DNA of 64,000 nucleotides from Microcystis wesenbergii NRERC-220 (GCF_032027425.1 NZ_JAVSJA010000001.1:744001-808000); one strand, 5' to 3'. Shown: positions 35,171-44,687, counted from the first letter of the stretch. Made by a program: numbers and translations. The notes: generated by a model from the letters alone, not told the origin.

Positions 35171-35861
35171 CTAAAGTTGTTGATTCTTCCTGACTGAGAT
35201 GACGTAGTTTATCCCGAAAATAGCCAAAGCTGGGCGATCGATTAATATCCACATTCATCTGAGGAGAAATATTTTCTGCCCAGACTGTTTTCTCTTGACC
35301 CACAGAAGCTCCACCTAACTTAGATAATTGTTTCGCTCCACCTTTATATACAGCATCTGCCAGTTTTTCCCAAGTACCACAGATACTATCATTAATATAG
35401 GAATCCAAGATAGCACTTTTGGCCTGGGGATAAGCAATTTTTATGGCATTAATATCACCTAAATACCAAGCTTCTCCTTCTTCAATAGCAATACAGAAGT
35501 AAATTTGGGATTGGATAGCAGATTTTTCCAGACAATTGCTTAATTCCTGTCGAAATTCCCGAAAACATCGATTATCCAGATCGCAAACCACGCTCAGTAC
35601 AGCAGCATAATTATCAGGGTAACTAGAAAAAGTTTTATCATATCCTTGAATCAGTTTAGGTAGTCGTTCAAGAAGAATCCGTTTACTAGGATCGGAAACA
35701 GACTGTAAGTCTCTGGGAATATGACCACTGCCTTTATAGGAATGAACCCTAAATGTATGACCTGCATTCATGTCAATAATCCTAGGAATCAGAATATCAA
35801 GTGCTTTTTTTCTCGACAAATCCTCGACCAAAATTTCAAAGTGCCTGACCTTATCTCTCAT
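35154..35861 (-). CDS. Toprim-like nuclease partner (DUF4276-like)
   Basis: A 235-residue protein translated 11 bp inside the end of the ATPase gene. Toprim-type acidic residues are visible: E13 in ILVEDLS, the D94-x-D96 pair in VVCDLDNR, and a later IEEGEAWYLGD (127-137) resembling the hEhEAW motif of DUF4276 proteins. Toprim domains cut or join DNA with divalent metal. The last few residues (VQPFS) lie in a MITE, so the native C-terminus is slightly altered. Family assignment is from motifs, and DUF4435 is an alternative. Confidence 0.7.
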   Translation of the reverse strand: MRDKVRHFEILVEDLSRKKALDILIPRIIDMNAGHTFRVHSYKGSGHIPRDLQSVSDPSKRILLERLPKLIQGYDKTFSSYPDNYAAVLSVVCDLDNRCFREFRQELSNCLEKSAIQSQIYFCIAIEEGEAWYLGDINAIKIAYPQAKSAILDSYINDSICGTWEKLADAVYKGGAKQLSKLGGASVGQEKTVWAENISPQMNVDINRSPSFGYFRDKLRHLSQEESTTLVQPFS

Positions 35862-37140
35862 CTAAGTAATCACTATACCAAAGACTACCAAGGGGCAATC
35901 CTTCTGAGACGAGATTCTTGATTAAGGGATTGTCACTGGCCCGTTTAATCCGAGAAAAACCATCATCACCTTTTTCCAGAATCCAAACTTCTTCCGGCTG
36001 GAGAGCATCAACAAAATAAGGTTGATGAGTGGTGATAAAAATTTGAGAACGTCCTCTCTGTCCTGTGGCGTGTTTTCTAAATTCTTGAGCCAAGGTTTCT
36101 AATAGTTTATGGTATAAGCCGTTTTCTGGCTCTTCAATACAGATAAATGGCGGTGGAGAAGGGTCTTCTAACAGTAAGAGATAGGCGAATACTTTTAAAG
36201 TACCATCGGACATTTGCTGTACATAAAATGGGTCTTGGAATCCCCGATCATTAAATTTTAATAGTAGTCGATTATCGGGACTTTTTTCGGTACTAATTTT
36301 TTCTATACCCGGTATCTTACGAGAAATACTATTAAGTATATTCTGAAATTTCTTGGAATGCTCTCTTTCCATAAACTGCACCACATTACCGAGATTATCT
36401 CCATGGATATTCAGATGTTTCTGGGGTCCGGCTAGGGGCAAACTTCTGGCCGCATCGGGAGTAAAATAGCTGAGATACCATCCCTCAATAAATCTCCGAA
36501 ATAGGGAAATTCTCGGATGCTGTTTGAGAGAACCTAACGTAGCAATTCCTAGTTTGCGCTTATCATTCAGTTCCACTAACTCGGTTTCCTTGCTTTCCTC
36601 ATCAGCTTCTCGTTGAATTTTTTCTATTAACTTAAGTAAATCAAAATGGTCTTGACCTTCTTCTACTTGTTTCCCTTCTTCTTCTCCTTTCCAGACGATT
36701 CCTTTCCCTTCATCGAGGATTAAAAATGAAAAAGGCCATCCGGTCTTTTGACCTTTTCTTCTCTGTCTGAGTCTTTCTTTTTTTACATAAGGTCTATTAT
36801 CGGTATCTAGATCAATAGCTAATTCATAGGTAATTGGTCGGGAATTGTAATCTTCTTTATAGTAAATCTGAAATTCAATGCTTCCTTCCTGACCCTGGGA
36901 ACGAAGACGCTCAAACCCGCCCCGACCTCGCACATCACAAGCTTCTTCTACTCCTCCTTTAAGACAATCAGATAAAAAACCGAACGCATCAAAAAGTGTG
37001 CTTTTTCCCACACCATTTTTGCCGATAACGGCCGTCATCGGTGTCAGAGAATCTCGATTTTGAGTATTCCATAACTTGCCCAGAGTTATATCCTTGAGCG
37101 CTCGATAATTTTTAATCCTCAATCCCTCAATTCCGGCCAT
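35851..37140 (-). CDS. AAA/ABC-type ATPase of a two-gene defence-like module
   Basis: A 429-residue SMC/OLD-like ATPase. Walker A GKNGVGKST (40-48), a long insert with charged helices (145-200), signature QMSDGT (309-314), Walker B FICIEEPEN (332-340) and an H-loop FITTHQPY (368-375). This is the AAA_21/AAA_15 architecture that senses or loads a nuclease. The partner overlaps it by 11 bp. In PARIS and related systems an ATPase holds a Toprim effector until a phage trigger appears; that role here is inference. Confidence 0.82.
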   Translation of the reverse strand: MAGIEGLRIKNYRALKDITLGKLWNTQNRDSLTPMTAVIGKNGVGKSTLFDAFGFLSDCLKGGVEEACDVRGRGGFERLRSQGQEGSIEFQIYYKEDYNSRPITYELAIDLDTDNRPYVKKERLRQRRKGQKTGWPFSFLILDEGKGIVWKGEEEGKQVEEGQDHFDLLKLIEKIQREADEESKETELVELNDKRKLGIATLGSLKQHPRISLFRRFIEGWYLSYFTPDAARSLPLAGPQKHLNIHGDNLGNVVQFMEREHSKKFQNILNSISRKIPGIEKISTEKSPDNRLLLKFNDRGFQDPFYVQQMSDGTLKVFAYLLLLEDPSPPPFICIEEPENGLYHKLLETLAQEFRKHATGQRGRSQIFITTHQPYFVDALQPEEVWILEKGDDGFSRIKRASDNPLIKNLVSEGLPLGSLWYSDYLDER

Positions 37141-37143
37141 TAT

Positions 37144-37284
37144 TTAGTCCCGTTTCTCATTACTAAAGTAATCTGAGCAATTTCTCCCCGGAGAATATAT
37201 AGTATAGACTGATTCTAGAGCGGTTATTAATAGAGTTCTTGCCTGATTAATTTTTGAGAGTTCAAAAATGAGAAAAATAGGCAT
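37144..37284 (-). CDS. 46-residue frame just upstream of ATPase gene
   Basis: MPIFLIFELSKINQARTLLI and onward to FSNEKRD ends 3 bp before the ATPase ATG. Its length, amphipathic first half and tight spacing would suit a small regulator, but codon evidence is too thin and no ribosome site stands out. It may be a chance frame. Confidence 0.25.
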   Translation of the reverse strand: MPIFLIFELSKINQARTLLITALESVYTIYSPGRNCSDYFSNEKRD

Positions 37285-37403
37285 AAAATCCTTAGATAGA
37301 GCATTTAATTGATTAATGCTCATTCTTAATTCTCCTGACTACTGACTACTGGCTACTGACTCCTCACCTAAGGTCAGATTTTTGATTTTTACAAGAGGTC
37401 TAA

Positions 37404-40400
37404 TTACTGACCCGATTCGATCGCTCCTTCGGCCTCATGGACAATTGCCCTCAATCGATCTAAAGTTTTCTGGTCCACCTGCGTCCATAATCCCCGTTGT
37501 TGAGCTTCTAATAATCTTTCGGCCATATCTCGCAATGCCCAGGGGTTTTTCTCCTGAATAAATTGTTGTACCTTGTCGTCAAATAAATAAGCTTCGGCTA
37601 CTCCCTGATAGATAAAATCCTCCACTAGGTGAGTAGTGGCAGAGTAGGCAAAAATATAATCTACGGTCGCAGCCATCTCGAAAGCGCCTTTATAGCCGTG
37701 TCGCATCACTCCCGCTATCCATTTGGGGTTCACTACTCGCGAACGATATACCCGGCGAATTTCTTCCTCTAGGCTTCTGATGCGGGGATTTTCCGGACGG
37801 GAATGATCACCAAAATAGGTGACGGGATTTTTGCCGGTTAAAGCCCGGACACTGGCAGTTAAGCCGCCTTGGAATTGATAGTAGTCATCGGAGTCGAAAA
37901 TATCGTGTTCCCGATTGTCCTGATTGTGCAGCACTATCTCTAATTCTTGCAGTCTATTTCTCAATACTTCCGGTAAAGAATGGGCAGTTCCTTGACTATC
38001 ATAGGCATAACAACTCCAGTTAATATAAGCATTAGCTAAGTCTTGATCATTTTGCCAGTTTTGTGACTCGATTAACCCCTGTAAACCGGCCCCGTAAGCA
38101 CCCGGTTTGCAGCCAAAGATTCTGGCAGTAGCTCTCAGTTTCGCCTCTTTTTCTCCTAAGCCCTGACTTAGCCAAAACTCCCTCTCTGTCTTCACTTTCG
38201 CCGCTAAAGGATTAATTTTTTCTTCTTCCTCTTGACAAGCTACCGCATTTATGCAAGAATTAAGAAGATGTAGTATGCTGGGGAAACTGTCCCTAAAAAA
38301 GCCGGATACCCGAACAGTAACATCAATGCGAGGACGGCCTAAGCTAGACGGGGTAAGGATTTCAAACCCGACCACCCGACGGAAAAAACCATCCCAAAGG
38401 GGACGAATTCCCAGTAAAGCCATGGCTTCGGCCACATCTTCGCCACTATTTCTCATCGTCGAGGTTCCCCAGATAGAAATCGCCAAAGTGCGGGGATATT
38501 CGCCATTTTCTTGGGTATAACGTTCAATTAGTGCCTCTGCGGCCTTTCTTCCCACTTCCCACGCGGTTTCTGTGGGGATTGCGCGGGTATCGACAGAATA
38601 GAAATTTCTGCCGGTGGGGAGAACATCGGGACGGCCGCGGGTAGGAGCGCCGGAAGCACCACTGGGGACGTATTGGCCAGCGAGACCTTTTAAGAGATAG
38701 GTAAGTTCATCGGGGGTTTGTTTTAAAGCAGGAATTAACTGATTTTCTAGCCAAACCAATTCTTTTGCCGTATTTTCGCCTAGAGGTTCAATTTTCTGGC
38801 TAATTAAATCCTGAGCGAGACTTTCCAGATAGGTAGTAGTATCGTTATATTCCGTCAGGGGGTCGCAGTCGAGATGGAGGTCAAGGGCGATCGAACGGGT
38901 TAAACCGGGGCGGTCGGGACTGGGAGAACGAGCGATCGATTGGATTAAATCAATTAACTGCTGACCCTGGGGACATTGACCGAAGATATGTAAACCGTCG
39001 CGGATTTGTGCTTCCTTGAGTTCACAGAGATAACCATCCACGACGGTGAGAAATTGACTAAAGGAAGCGCTGGTCGCAACGCGCTCGCTACGCGAGATCG
39101 TGCCTAGCTCTCGATCGAGATTAGTTTTCGCCACCAGATCACTAATCCGCTCGCGAATCAGAGCTAAACGAGAAGGATCAAGAGATTCTGCCTGATAATA
39201 TTCATCGATGAGGGACTCTAACTTTTCCCAATCCCCATACAATTCCGCTCGCGTCATTGGGGGGGTGAGATGGTCGATGATAACAGCTTGGGAACGTCTT
39301 TTAGCGCTGGAACCTTCTCCGGGGTCATTGACAATAAACGGATAAAAATTCGGCAGCGACGAGAAAGCAATTTCGGGATAACAATGGGGAGAAAGAGCGA
39401 GACTTTTCCCGGGTAGCCATTCTAAATTGCCGTGTTTACCGAGATTAATCACAGCAGTGACTTGGAATTCCTGTCGTAACCAATGGTAAAAAGCGAGATA
39501 GCTGTGGGTAGGTTCCAGGTCGGGGGAATGATAATTAAGAGTCGGGTCAAGGTCATAACCGCGAGAAGGTTGAATACCGATAAAGACATTACCTAACTGG
39601 ATGCCGGGGATAGGAAAATCCCCGTCCGGATGTCCCCAACGGTCAAGCATAGCGCTTTGATTATCGGGGGGAAGGGAGGAGAAATAATCTAGATATGCTT
39701 CTAGGGAGAGAGATTGATAGATAGGTTTTAATTCCCTTGTCTCCAGGTCATTAGTGATACCGGAAATCAGCAATCGCATTAATTCATCGCTATGGTCGGG
39801 GAGGTCGGTGAGGGTATAACCTTGGGTTTGTAGTGCGCGAAGAATTTCCAAACCACTAGCGGGAGTATCTAAACCGACTCCGTTAGCGATACGACCATCC
39901 TTATTGGGATAGTTGGGGAAAATGAGAGCAATTTTTTTCTGGGAGTTGGGAAGGGAGGAGAGTTGACAATAGTTTGCGGTTAAATCAGCGACAAAATCAA
40001 CCCGGTGGGGGAGGGGTTGATAGATAACTATTTCCGTTTCTAGTTTGGGATGTCGGGTGAGGACAGATTTAAAGGAAATAGCGCGGGTGATAATTTTGCC
40101 ATCCATTTCTGGTAAAGCGATATTCATGGCCACATCCCGGGGGGAAAGACCTTGATAACCCTGTTGATAAGCTTCTAAACTGCTGCTGCTGAGGATAACT
40201 TGGAAGATGGGTTTATTGAGGGACTGCCAGAAGTGATGATTTTGTTTGTCTTCCGGTCGTTGGATAGAGAAGCTAGTGGTGTCGAGAATTAGGTCTGGGG
40301 GATGGTGGGAAAAGAGGGTTAATAGTTCCTCTTGCACTTCAATTTCCCGGAGAGAGGAGAGAAAGATGGGGACAGTTTCCATATTTCTTTGGGTGAAAGC

Positions 40401-41045
40401 GCTGATTAAAGCATCGATAGCTTTGGTATTACCCGCGAGATAATGGGAACGATAGAAAAGTATCCAAGTCCGTGCTTGGGGTTGGGATAGGGTTATCTGG
40501 GAATAGATTCCCAACCGAGGGACAACCTGAGGAGGAGAGGGAGGATAGTCGAGATGGAGACAGGTATGCGCGATAAATTTAGCAGCATTAATCCAGTTAT
40601 CTATCCCTGCTTCCGTGAAATAGCACCATAACTGGTTAACAGTAGTCAGGGAAGCAGTGGAATGACTCATCAACTCTAAATCCGGTTTATCCTCTCCCGG
40701 GAGGACAAATAAAGTCGCACCGGTTTCCTCGACAATTTCCTTAACTACTTCCAACCCGTAGGACCAACTCCCCCGTCCCCCCAATAAGCGAAGAATAATC
40801 ACTCTTGCTTGGGATAGTACCTTGTCCCCATAGTTATCGATACTGTATTGCTGCTGTAACTGGGATAAATTGAGGGCGCGAATTGCGGGAAAATTATCCG
40901 GTAGATGGTCGATAGCTGCCGCTAGAGTTTGAATATCGGTATCAGCCATGGTGAGGAGAACAATCGGGGCCGGATTTTGGTCAATAATAATCACCCCTTC
41001 GGTATCTGCTGTCCAACCACCCGCTTGGGGAGCAATTCGGTGCAT
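37404..41045 (-). CDS. cobN: Cobaltochelatase subunit CobN
   Basis: A 1,213-residue large subunit of the aerobic cobaltochelatase that inserts cobalt into hydrogenobyrinic acid diamide for vitamin B12, using CobS/CobT or ChlI/D-type ATPases. Motifs INLGKHGNLEWLPGK, FGCKPGAYGAGLQ and YKGAFEMAATVDY are typical. Cyanobacteria make pseudocobalamin, and CobN there may work with the Mg-chelatase ATPases; no such gene is in the window. The related ChlH has similar length, but the CobN motifs favour this call. Confidence 0.9.
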   Translation of the reverse strand: MHRIAPQAGGWTADTEGVIIIDQNPAPIVLLTMADTDIQTLAAAIDHLPDNFPAIRALNLSQLQQQYSIDNYGDKVLSQARVIILRLLGGRGSWSYGLEVVKEIVEETGATLFVLPGEDKPDLELMSHSTASLTTVNQLWCYFTEAGIDNWINAAKFIAHTCLHLDYPPSPPQVVPRLGIYSQITLSQPQARTWILFYRSHYLAGNTKAIDALISAFTQRNMETVPIFLSSLREIEVQEELLTLFSHHPPDLILDTTSFSIQRPEDKQNHHFWQSLNKPIFQVILSSSSLEAYQQGYQGLSPRDVAMNIALPEMDGKIITRAISFKSVLTRHPKLETEIVIYQPLPHRVDFVADLTANYCQLSSLPNSQKKIALIFPNYPNKDGRIANGVGLDTPASGLEILRALQTQGYTLTDLPDHSDELMRLLISGITNDLETRELKPIYQSLSLEAYLDYFSSLPPDNQSAMLDRWGHPDGDFPIPGIQLGNVFIGIQPSRGYDLDPTLNYHSPDLEPTHSYLAFYHWLRQEFQVTAVINLGKHGNLEWLPGKSLALSPHCYPEIAFSSLPNFYPFIVNDPGEGSSAKRRSQAVIIDHLTPPMTRAELYGDWEKLESLIDEYYQAESLDPSRLALIRERISDLVAKTNLDRELGTISRSERVATSASFSQFLTVVDGYLCELKEAQIRDGLHIFGQCPQGQQLIDLIQSIARSPSPDRPGLTRSIALDLHLDCDPLTEYNDTTTYLESLAQDLISQKIEPLGENTAKELVWLENQLIPALKQTPDELTYLLKGLAGQYVPSGASGAPTRGRPDVLPTGRNFYSVDTRAIPTETAWEVGRKAAEALIERYTQENGEYPRTLAISIWGTSTMRNSGEDVAEAMALLGIRPLWDGFFRRVVGFEILTPSSLGRPRIDVTVRVSGFFRDSFPSILHLLNSCINAVACQEEEEKINPLAAKVKTEREFWLSQGLGEKEAKLRATARIFGCKPGAYGAGLQGLIESQNWQNDQDLANAYINWSCYAYDSQGTAHSLPEVLRNRLQELEIVLHNQDNREHDIFDSDDYYQFQGGLTASVRALTGKNPVTYFGDHSRPENPRIRSLEEEIRRVYRSRVVNPKWIAGVMRHGYKGAFEMAATVDYIFAYSATTHLVEDFIYQGVAEAYLFDDKVQQFIQEKNPWALRDMAERLLEAQQRGLWTQVDQKTLDRLRAIVHEAEGAIESGQ

Positions 41046-41153
41046 AAGTTTTGAGAGTCAGGTTAAATAATGATTAGGTTTTGAGAATCAGGGTCTCGAT
41101 CGAGGGATCATTTTTAGGTAGATAGAGATGATTATATCTGTCTGCGGCAATTT

Positions 41154-41268
41154 ATAGCAGTTATCTTAATGGTGAGGTGCGAAGTTTTCGTTTTGGGGAG
41201 CCAGTGGTCGGTCGTCAGGAGTTGATATCAAATTAGGTTACATTTCCCACTTATGAGAAACACTGTTA
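41154..41268. mobile_element. MITE family C, copy 2
   Basis: ATAGCAGTTATCTTAATGG to (complement) ACAGTGTTTCTCATAAG; the core CGAAGTTTTCGTTTTGGGGAG and CAAATTAGGTTACAT matches copy 1 at 35071-35170. It lies between cobN and the histidine kinase. Confidence 0.55.
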
Positions 41269-41350
41269 AGAATAGGGATTGGGGAATAGTAGGGGATAGG
41301 GACTAAGAAAACTTGACCAAACCCCAGTCCCCAGTCCCCCCATCACCTTA

Positions 41351-41447
41351 CTGATAACTGATAACTGATAACTGATAACTGATAACTGATAACTGATAAC
41401 TGATAACTGATGACTGATAACTGATAACTGATAAATGATAAATGATA
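41351..41447. repeat. Heptamer array (CTGATAA), about 14 units
   Basis: Tandem CTGATAA units, with single-base variants (CTGATGA, ATGATAA), run up to two bases before the ATG of the histidine kinase. The last units create ATG triplets, one of which is the apparent start. No conventional ribosome site lies between the array and the start. Confidence 0.9.
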
Positions 41448-41448
41448 A

Positions 41449-43650
41449 ATGAATGCTTCTCCCGCTTATGTTTGCTGTCAAGTGTTGTCATCTACTCACC
41501 TCGAACAAATTCGTTCTTGGTGGGGACAGTTGGCAATACAGGTGACAGGGCCGAGGATTAGTCTAAGTGAAAGAGATATTCCCCCACAGACAGGAGAAAT
41601 CTATCAACTCTTGCTTTCCACTGACCTACAAGTTTTATTGTTAGCCAGTCCCCAAGAACATAACTTTGAGTACGAAGTCCGCATTAGTTTTGAAGCGAAC
41701 ACGATTAAAAACTTTCTGCAAGGACTGGCTGTCAAGTCTCTCCACCACCCAAAAATTCAGCAGGGTTATCAAATTTTAAATCTGCCTCTATCCAATAATG
41801 TCAGCAGTTTTCAAAATAAAATTTTAGTCAAAATTCTCTCGATAATTTCTTCTCCGTCTGCTGATGGGGGTTGTCCCCGCATCTTCTCCGTTTGTCAACC
41901 GGTAGAAGCTGCCCTATCCCAACAAATCCAACAGGAAAGATTATTAAACCAAGTCATCACCCAAATGCGTCAGAGTCTGGAGTTACCGGTGATTCTGGAA
42001 ACCGTAGTCAGGGAAGCGCGGGAGTTTCTGCAAGTGGACCGATTGTTAATTTATCAATTTTTCCCTGGTACTGGTGAGGGAAAGGGAAAAATAACTTCCG
42101 AGTCGCGCATTTCTGACCAGATAAATTCGGTGTTAAATTTAACCCCCGAAGACGATTGTTTTTCCTATATTCCCCAATACAAGGAAAAGTATCGTCAAGG
42201 ATTAATTCTGGCTGTGGATGATGTGGATGTTAACTATTCTTCTTCCTTCTGTTTAGCCGAATTTTTGCGACAGCACCAAGTGCAATCAAAATTAATCGCC
42301 CCGATTGTGGTACAAGAAGAATTGTGGGGTTTATTAATTGCCCATCAATGTCAAGAAAAACGCCGATGGTTGCCGCAAGAAAAGAAATTTTTAGGTCAGA
42401 TTGGTGAACATCTCGCCATCGCTATCTATCAAGCGCAATTATATTCTCAAGTCCAGGAACAAAAAGATATTTTTGAACGCCGGGTAATAGAAAGAACCCA
42501 AGAATTACAAGATACTTTAATGGCCGCGGAAGCCGCTAACCTCTGCAAAAGTGAATTTTTAAATAATATGAGTCATGAGTTATTAACTCCCCTAACTTGT
42601 ATTATCGGTTTGTCCAGTACCCTGCAAAAATGCTCGGCAGCCAGTAATTTTTTACCTCCCGACAAACAAAAACACTATCTACAAGTGATTCAGGATAACG
42701 GCAATAAACTATTAGAATTAATTAACGACTTGCTTAATTTCTCGCAAGTTTCGGCAGGGAAAGCCGTTTTAGATATTAAACAATTTTCGCTAAAATATCT
42801 CTGTAATCACGTTTTAGAAATTATTAAAACAGAGGCAGAAACTAAAGAAATTCATCTGATTTTAGAGATGAAAATTACCGAAAAAGATCATTATTTTTAT
42901 GCCGATTATGATCGAGTTCAACAGATACTTTTATACTTGTTAAAAAATGCCCTGAAATTTACCCCCGAACAGGGTGCTATCACGCTGAGACTGTGGAAAG
43001 AAGGCAGTCAGGTCATTTTTCAGGTAGAGGACACGGGCATCGGCATTCCTGCTCAAAAAATACCGCTTCTGTTTGAAAAATTTACCCAATTGGATGGCTC
43101 CCGCAAACGTCGTTATGGTGGTGTGGGATTAGGATTGGCTTTAACTAAACAATTAGTGGAAATCCATCGCGGCACGATCGAGGTAGAATCTTGCTTAGAT
43201 AAAGGTTCCATCTTTACCGTCCGTTTACCTCAACAAAAGCCCCCCAAATCCCAACCCCAAACCTCGGATAATAATCCCCATTTTAATCACCACCATCCCA
43301 CTGTAGTTTTAATTGAAAGTGACGAAGAAATTGCCAATCTTATTTGTGAGTTATTGATGGTGGCACATTATCAAGTTATTTGGTTAATCGATAGTGTCTC
43401 CGCTATCAAAAAAATTGAGATCGTGCAGCCAAGTATTATAATTGTCGATCGAAAAATGCCCGATATATATCATCTCTGTCATCTCTTAAAAAAATCCAGC
43501 CAAACTCAAGCCAGTAAAGTGCTAATCTTGAATGATACCCCCGAAATCAGCGTTAATTTCCTCGGTCGTCATGGCATTGACGACTATCTCCTCAAACCGA
43601 TTCAACCCTCCCTCTTGTTGGAAAAAATCCGCTATCTAACCGCTTTATAA
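41449..43650 (+). CDS. Hybrid histidine kinase with cyanobacteriochrome-like GAF
   Basis: A 733-residue soluble sensor. Residues 1-155 are unassigned; 175-330 form a GAF domain ending LWGLLIAHQC, with D235-D-C237-F238 (the DXCF motif of some cyanobacteriochromes) and C268 in SFCLAEFL. A coiled-coil linker (330-365) leads to HisKA with H376 (NNMSHELLTPL), then the ATPase (KNALKF, DTGIGIP, GVGLGLAL), and a C-terminal receiver with VDRKMPD. The receiver lacks some acidic pocket residues (ESDEE kept). Light sensing is inference; the neighbours psaL-psaI suggest but do not show it. Upstream DNA is a repeat array. Confidence 0.85.
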   Translation: MNASPAYVCCQVLSSTHLEQIRSWWGQLAIQVTGPRISLSERDIPPQTGEIYQLLLSTDLQVLLLASPQEHNFEYEVRISFEANTIKNFLQGLAVKSLHHPKIQQGYQILNLPLSNNVSSFQNKILVKILSIISSPSADGGCPRIFSVCQPVEAALSQQIQQERLLNQVITQMRQSLELPVILETVVREAREFLQVDRLLIYQFFPGTGEGKGKITSESRISDQINSVLNLTPEDDCFSYIPQYKEKYRQGLILAVDDVDVNYSSSFCLAEFLRQHQVQSKLIAPIVVQEELWGLLIAHQCQEKRRWLPQEKKFLGQIGEHLAIAIYQAQLYSQVQEQKDIFERRVIERTQELQDTLMAAEAANLCKSEFLNNMSHELLTPLTCIIGLSSTLQKCSAASNFLPPDKQKHYLQVIQDNGNKLLELINDLLNFSQVSAGKAVLDIKQFSLKYLCNHVLEIIKTEAETKEIHLILEMKITEKDHYFYADYDRVQQILLYLLKNALKFTPEQGAITLRLWKEGSQVIFQVEDTGIGIPAQKIPLLFEKFTQLDGSRKRRYGGVGLGLALTKQLVEIHRGTIEVESCLDKGSIFTVRLPQQKPPKSQPQTSDNNPHFNHHHPTVVLIESDEEIANLICELLMVAHYQVIWLIDSVSAIKKIEIVQPSIIIVDRKMPDIYHLCHLLKKSSQTQASKVLILNDTPEISVNFLGRHGIDDYLLKPIQPSLLLEKIRYLTAL

Positions 43651-43654
43651 GTGG

Positions 43655-43710
43655 GGTTTGCGGCAAAAAGTTTTTTGTGCGGGTAGGGGTTTTACCCATT
43701 TTCATCTTCT
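43655..43710. repeat. Fragment of the GCGGCAAAAAGTTTTT repeat
   Basis: GTTTGCGGCAAAAAGTTTTT and the nearby GGGTAGGGGTTTTACCCATT match the end of the repeat at 56640-56780 in the opposite sense. It is a partial copy. Confidence 0.45.
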
Positions 43711-43726
43711 TTTTTCTTCAGAAAAT

Positions 43727-43769
43727 AGGGCTTGAAAACTAACTATTAAATAGCTAATTTTCAAGCCCT
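43727..43769 (-). terminator. Hairpin ending the psaL-psaI transcript
   Basis: AAGGGCTTGAAAA and its complement TTTTCAAGCCCT (43727-43738 and 43758-43769) form a 12-bp stem around a 19-base loop, followed on the minus strand by ATTTTC. It is downstream of psaI and may also stop readthrough from the kinase gene on the other strand. Confidence 0.7.
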
Positions 43770-43793
43770 TAATTGTAGGAATCCTAGGCTAAA

Positions 43794-43910
43794 TTAGGAT
43801 TCACTTTCGATATAGATGAATAACAAACCCATGACTACGGCTGGCATTAACCAACAGACGATCGGGATTAAAATCCAAGGCAGATAAGAAGCTGCGTAGG
43901 CACCAGTCAT
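43794..43910 (-). CDS. psaI: Photosystem I subunit VIII (PsaI)
   Basis: A 38-residue protein read from the ATG at 43910, with one transmembrane helix ([20 protein letters not shown]) and the conserved end [10 protein letters not shown]. PsaI sits beside PsaL in the trimerisation domain of photosystem I in thylakoids. It is 56 bp downstream of psaL on the same strand, which is the usual cyanobacterial pairing. Confidence 0.95.
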   Translation of the reverse strand: MTGAYAASYLPWILIPIVCWLMPAVVMGLLFIYIESES

Positions 43911-43966
43911 GTCAAATGCTCCTAGTAAAAAAATAAGGAAATGATAACAGGTAGAAAAAGGGTTAA

Positions 43967-44449
43967 TTATTGATTAAAAACCCCGCGCATGATGCCATCA
44001 ACGACACCAAGATTTTCTAGGAGGAAATAGGCCACAAAAGCGCCGCCCATACCACCAATAAAGAAACCGGCGGCGAATTGACTCCAACCCTCCGCCGATT
44101 TCAGCGGATCACCAGTAGCGGCCTTACCTTGGAAAGAGACAAGACCATAACTAGCTAAACAACCCGTAGCCAAAAGAACCATGGCTAAAGCGGGGATTAA
44201 GCCGCCGAGATTAGCATATTCCGAGTCTCTTAAGGGTCCCAGGACAACCCAGGGACCACCGAGGAAATAACCGTGGGCCATACCCACTTCTAGACCGCGC
44301 AGAATTGGGGCTAGACCGGGACGATAGGCAGGTAAGTTACCAATAAAAGCTTTGGTAAAACCAGAAGCGGAAATGGGGGTAGCTAGATGACCAATGAACG
44401 GATCATCATTGTAGGGTGTCACCACCTGTTTGTATCCAGTTTCAGCCAT
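43967..44449 (-). CDS. psaL: Photosystem I subunit XI (PsaL)
   Basis: A 160-residue membrane protein that binds chlorophyll and holds the photosystem I trimer together. The N-terminus [20 protein letters not shown] and the three-helix pattern with [17 protein letters not shown] are diagnostic. I use the ATG at 44449, with AAGGAG upstream, rather than a start fifteen codons earlier. It forms an operon with psaI. Confidence 0.96.
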   Translation of the reverse strand: MAETGYKQVVTPYNDDPFIGHLATPISASGFTKAFIGNLPAYRPGLAPILRGLEVGMAHGYFLGGPWVVLGPLRDSEYANLGGLIPALAMVLLATGCLASYGLVSFQGKAATGDPLKSAEGWSQFAAGFFIGGMGGAFVAYFLLENLGVVDGIMRGVFNQ

Positions 44450-44579
44450 TGTGTTTGAGTTCTCCTTTTTCCGATCAACAGGAAAATTGATCATAAAACT
44501 TTAAGATTACACTTTAGGCCTAAGAATTACTTCAAGCAACCCCATCGATCGAGTTTTCAAGGGTTGACGGCTGAAACTC

Positions 44580-44687
44580 TCACAATTCGTTACATTTCTC
44601 TCAGGAGAAGGGAGTGGGGAGTGGGGAGAAGGGAGTGGGGAGATGGGGGAGAAAAAAGCTGATCACTGATCACTGATCACTGATTAA
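44580..44687. repeat. GGGAGTGGGGAGAAG and CTGATCA repeats
   Basis: Purine-rich GGGAGTGGGGAGAAG units from about 44606 to 44645, then three tandem CTGATCA units at 44659-44681. This is the same low-complexity class as elsewhere in the window, next to the usp stop. Confidence 0.7.

Noticed and set aside
41351-41447. CRISPR array
   Set aside because: Units are seven bases with no spacers, so this is a short tandem repeat, as are the arrays at 12929, 48998 and 56531.
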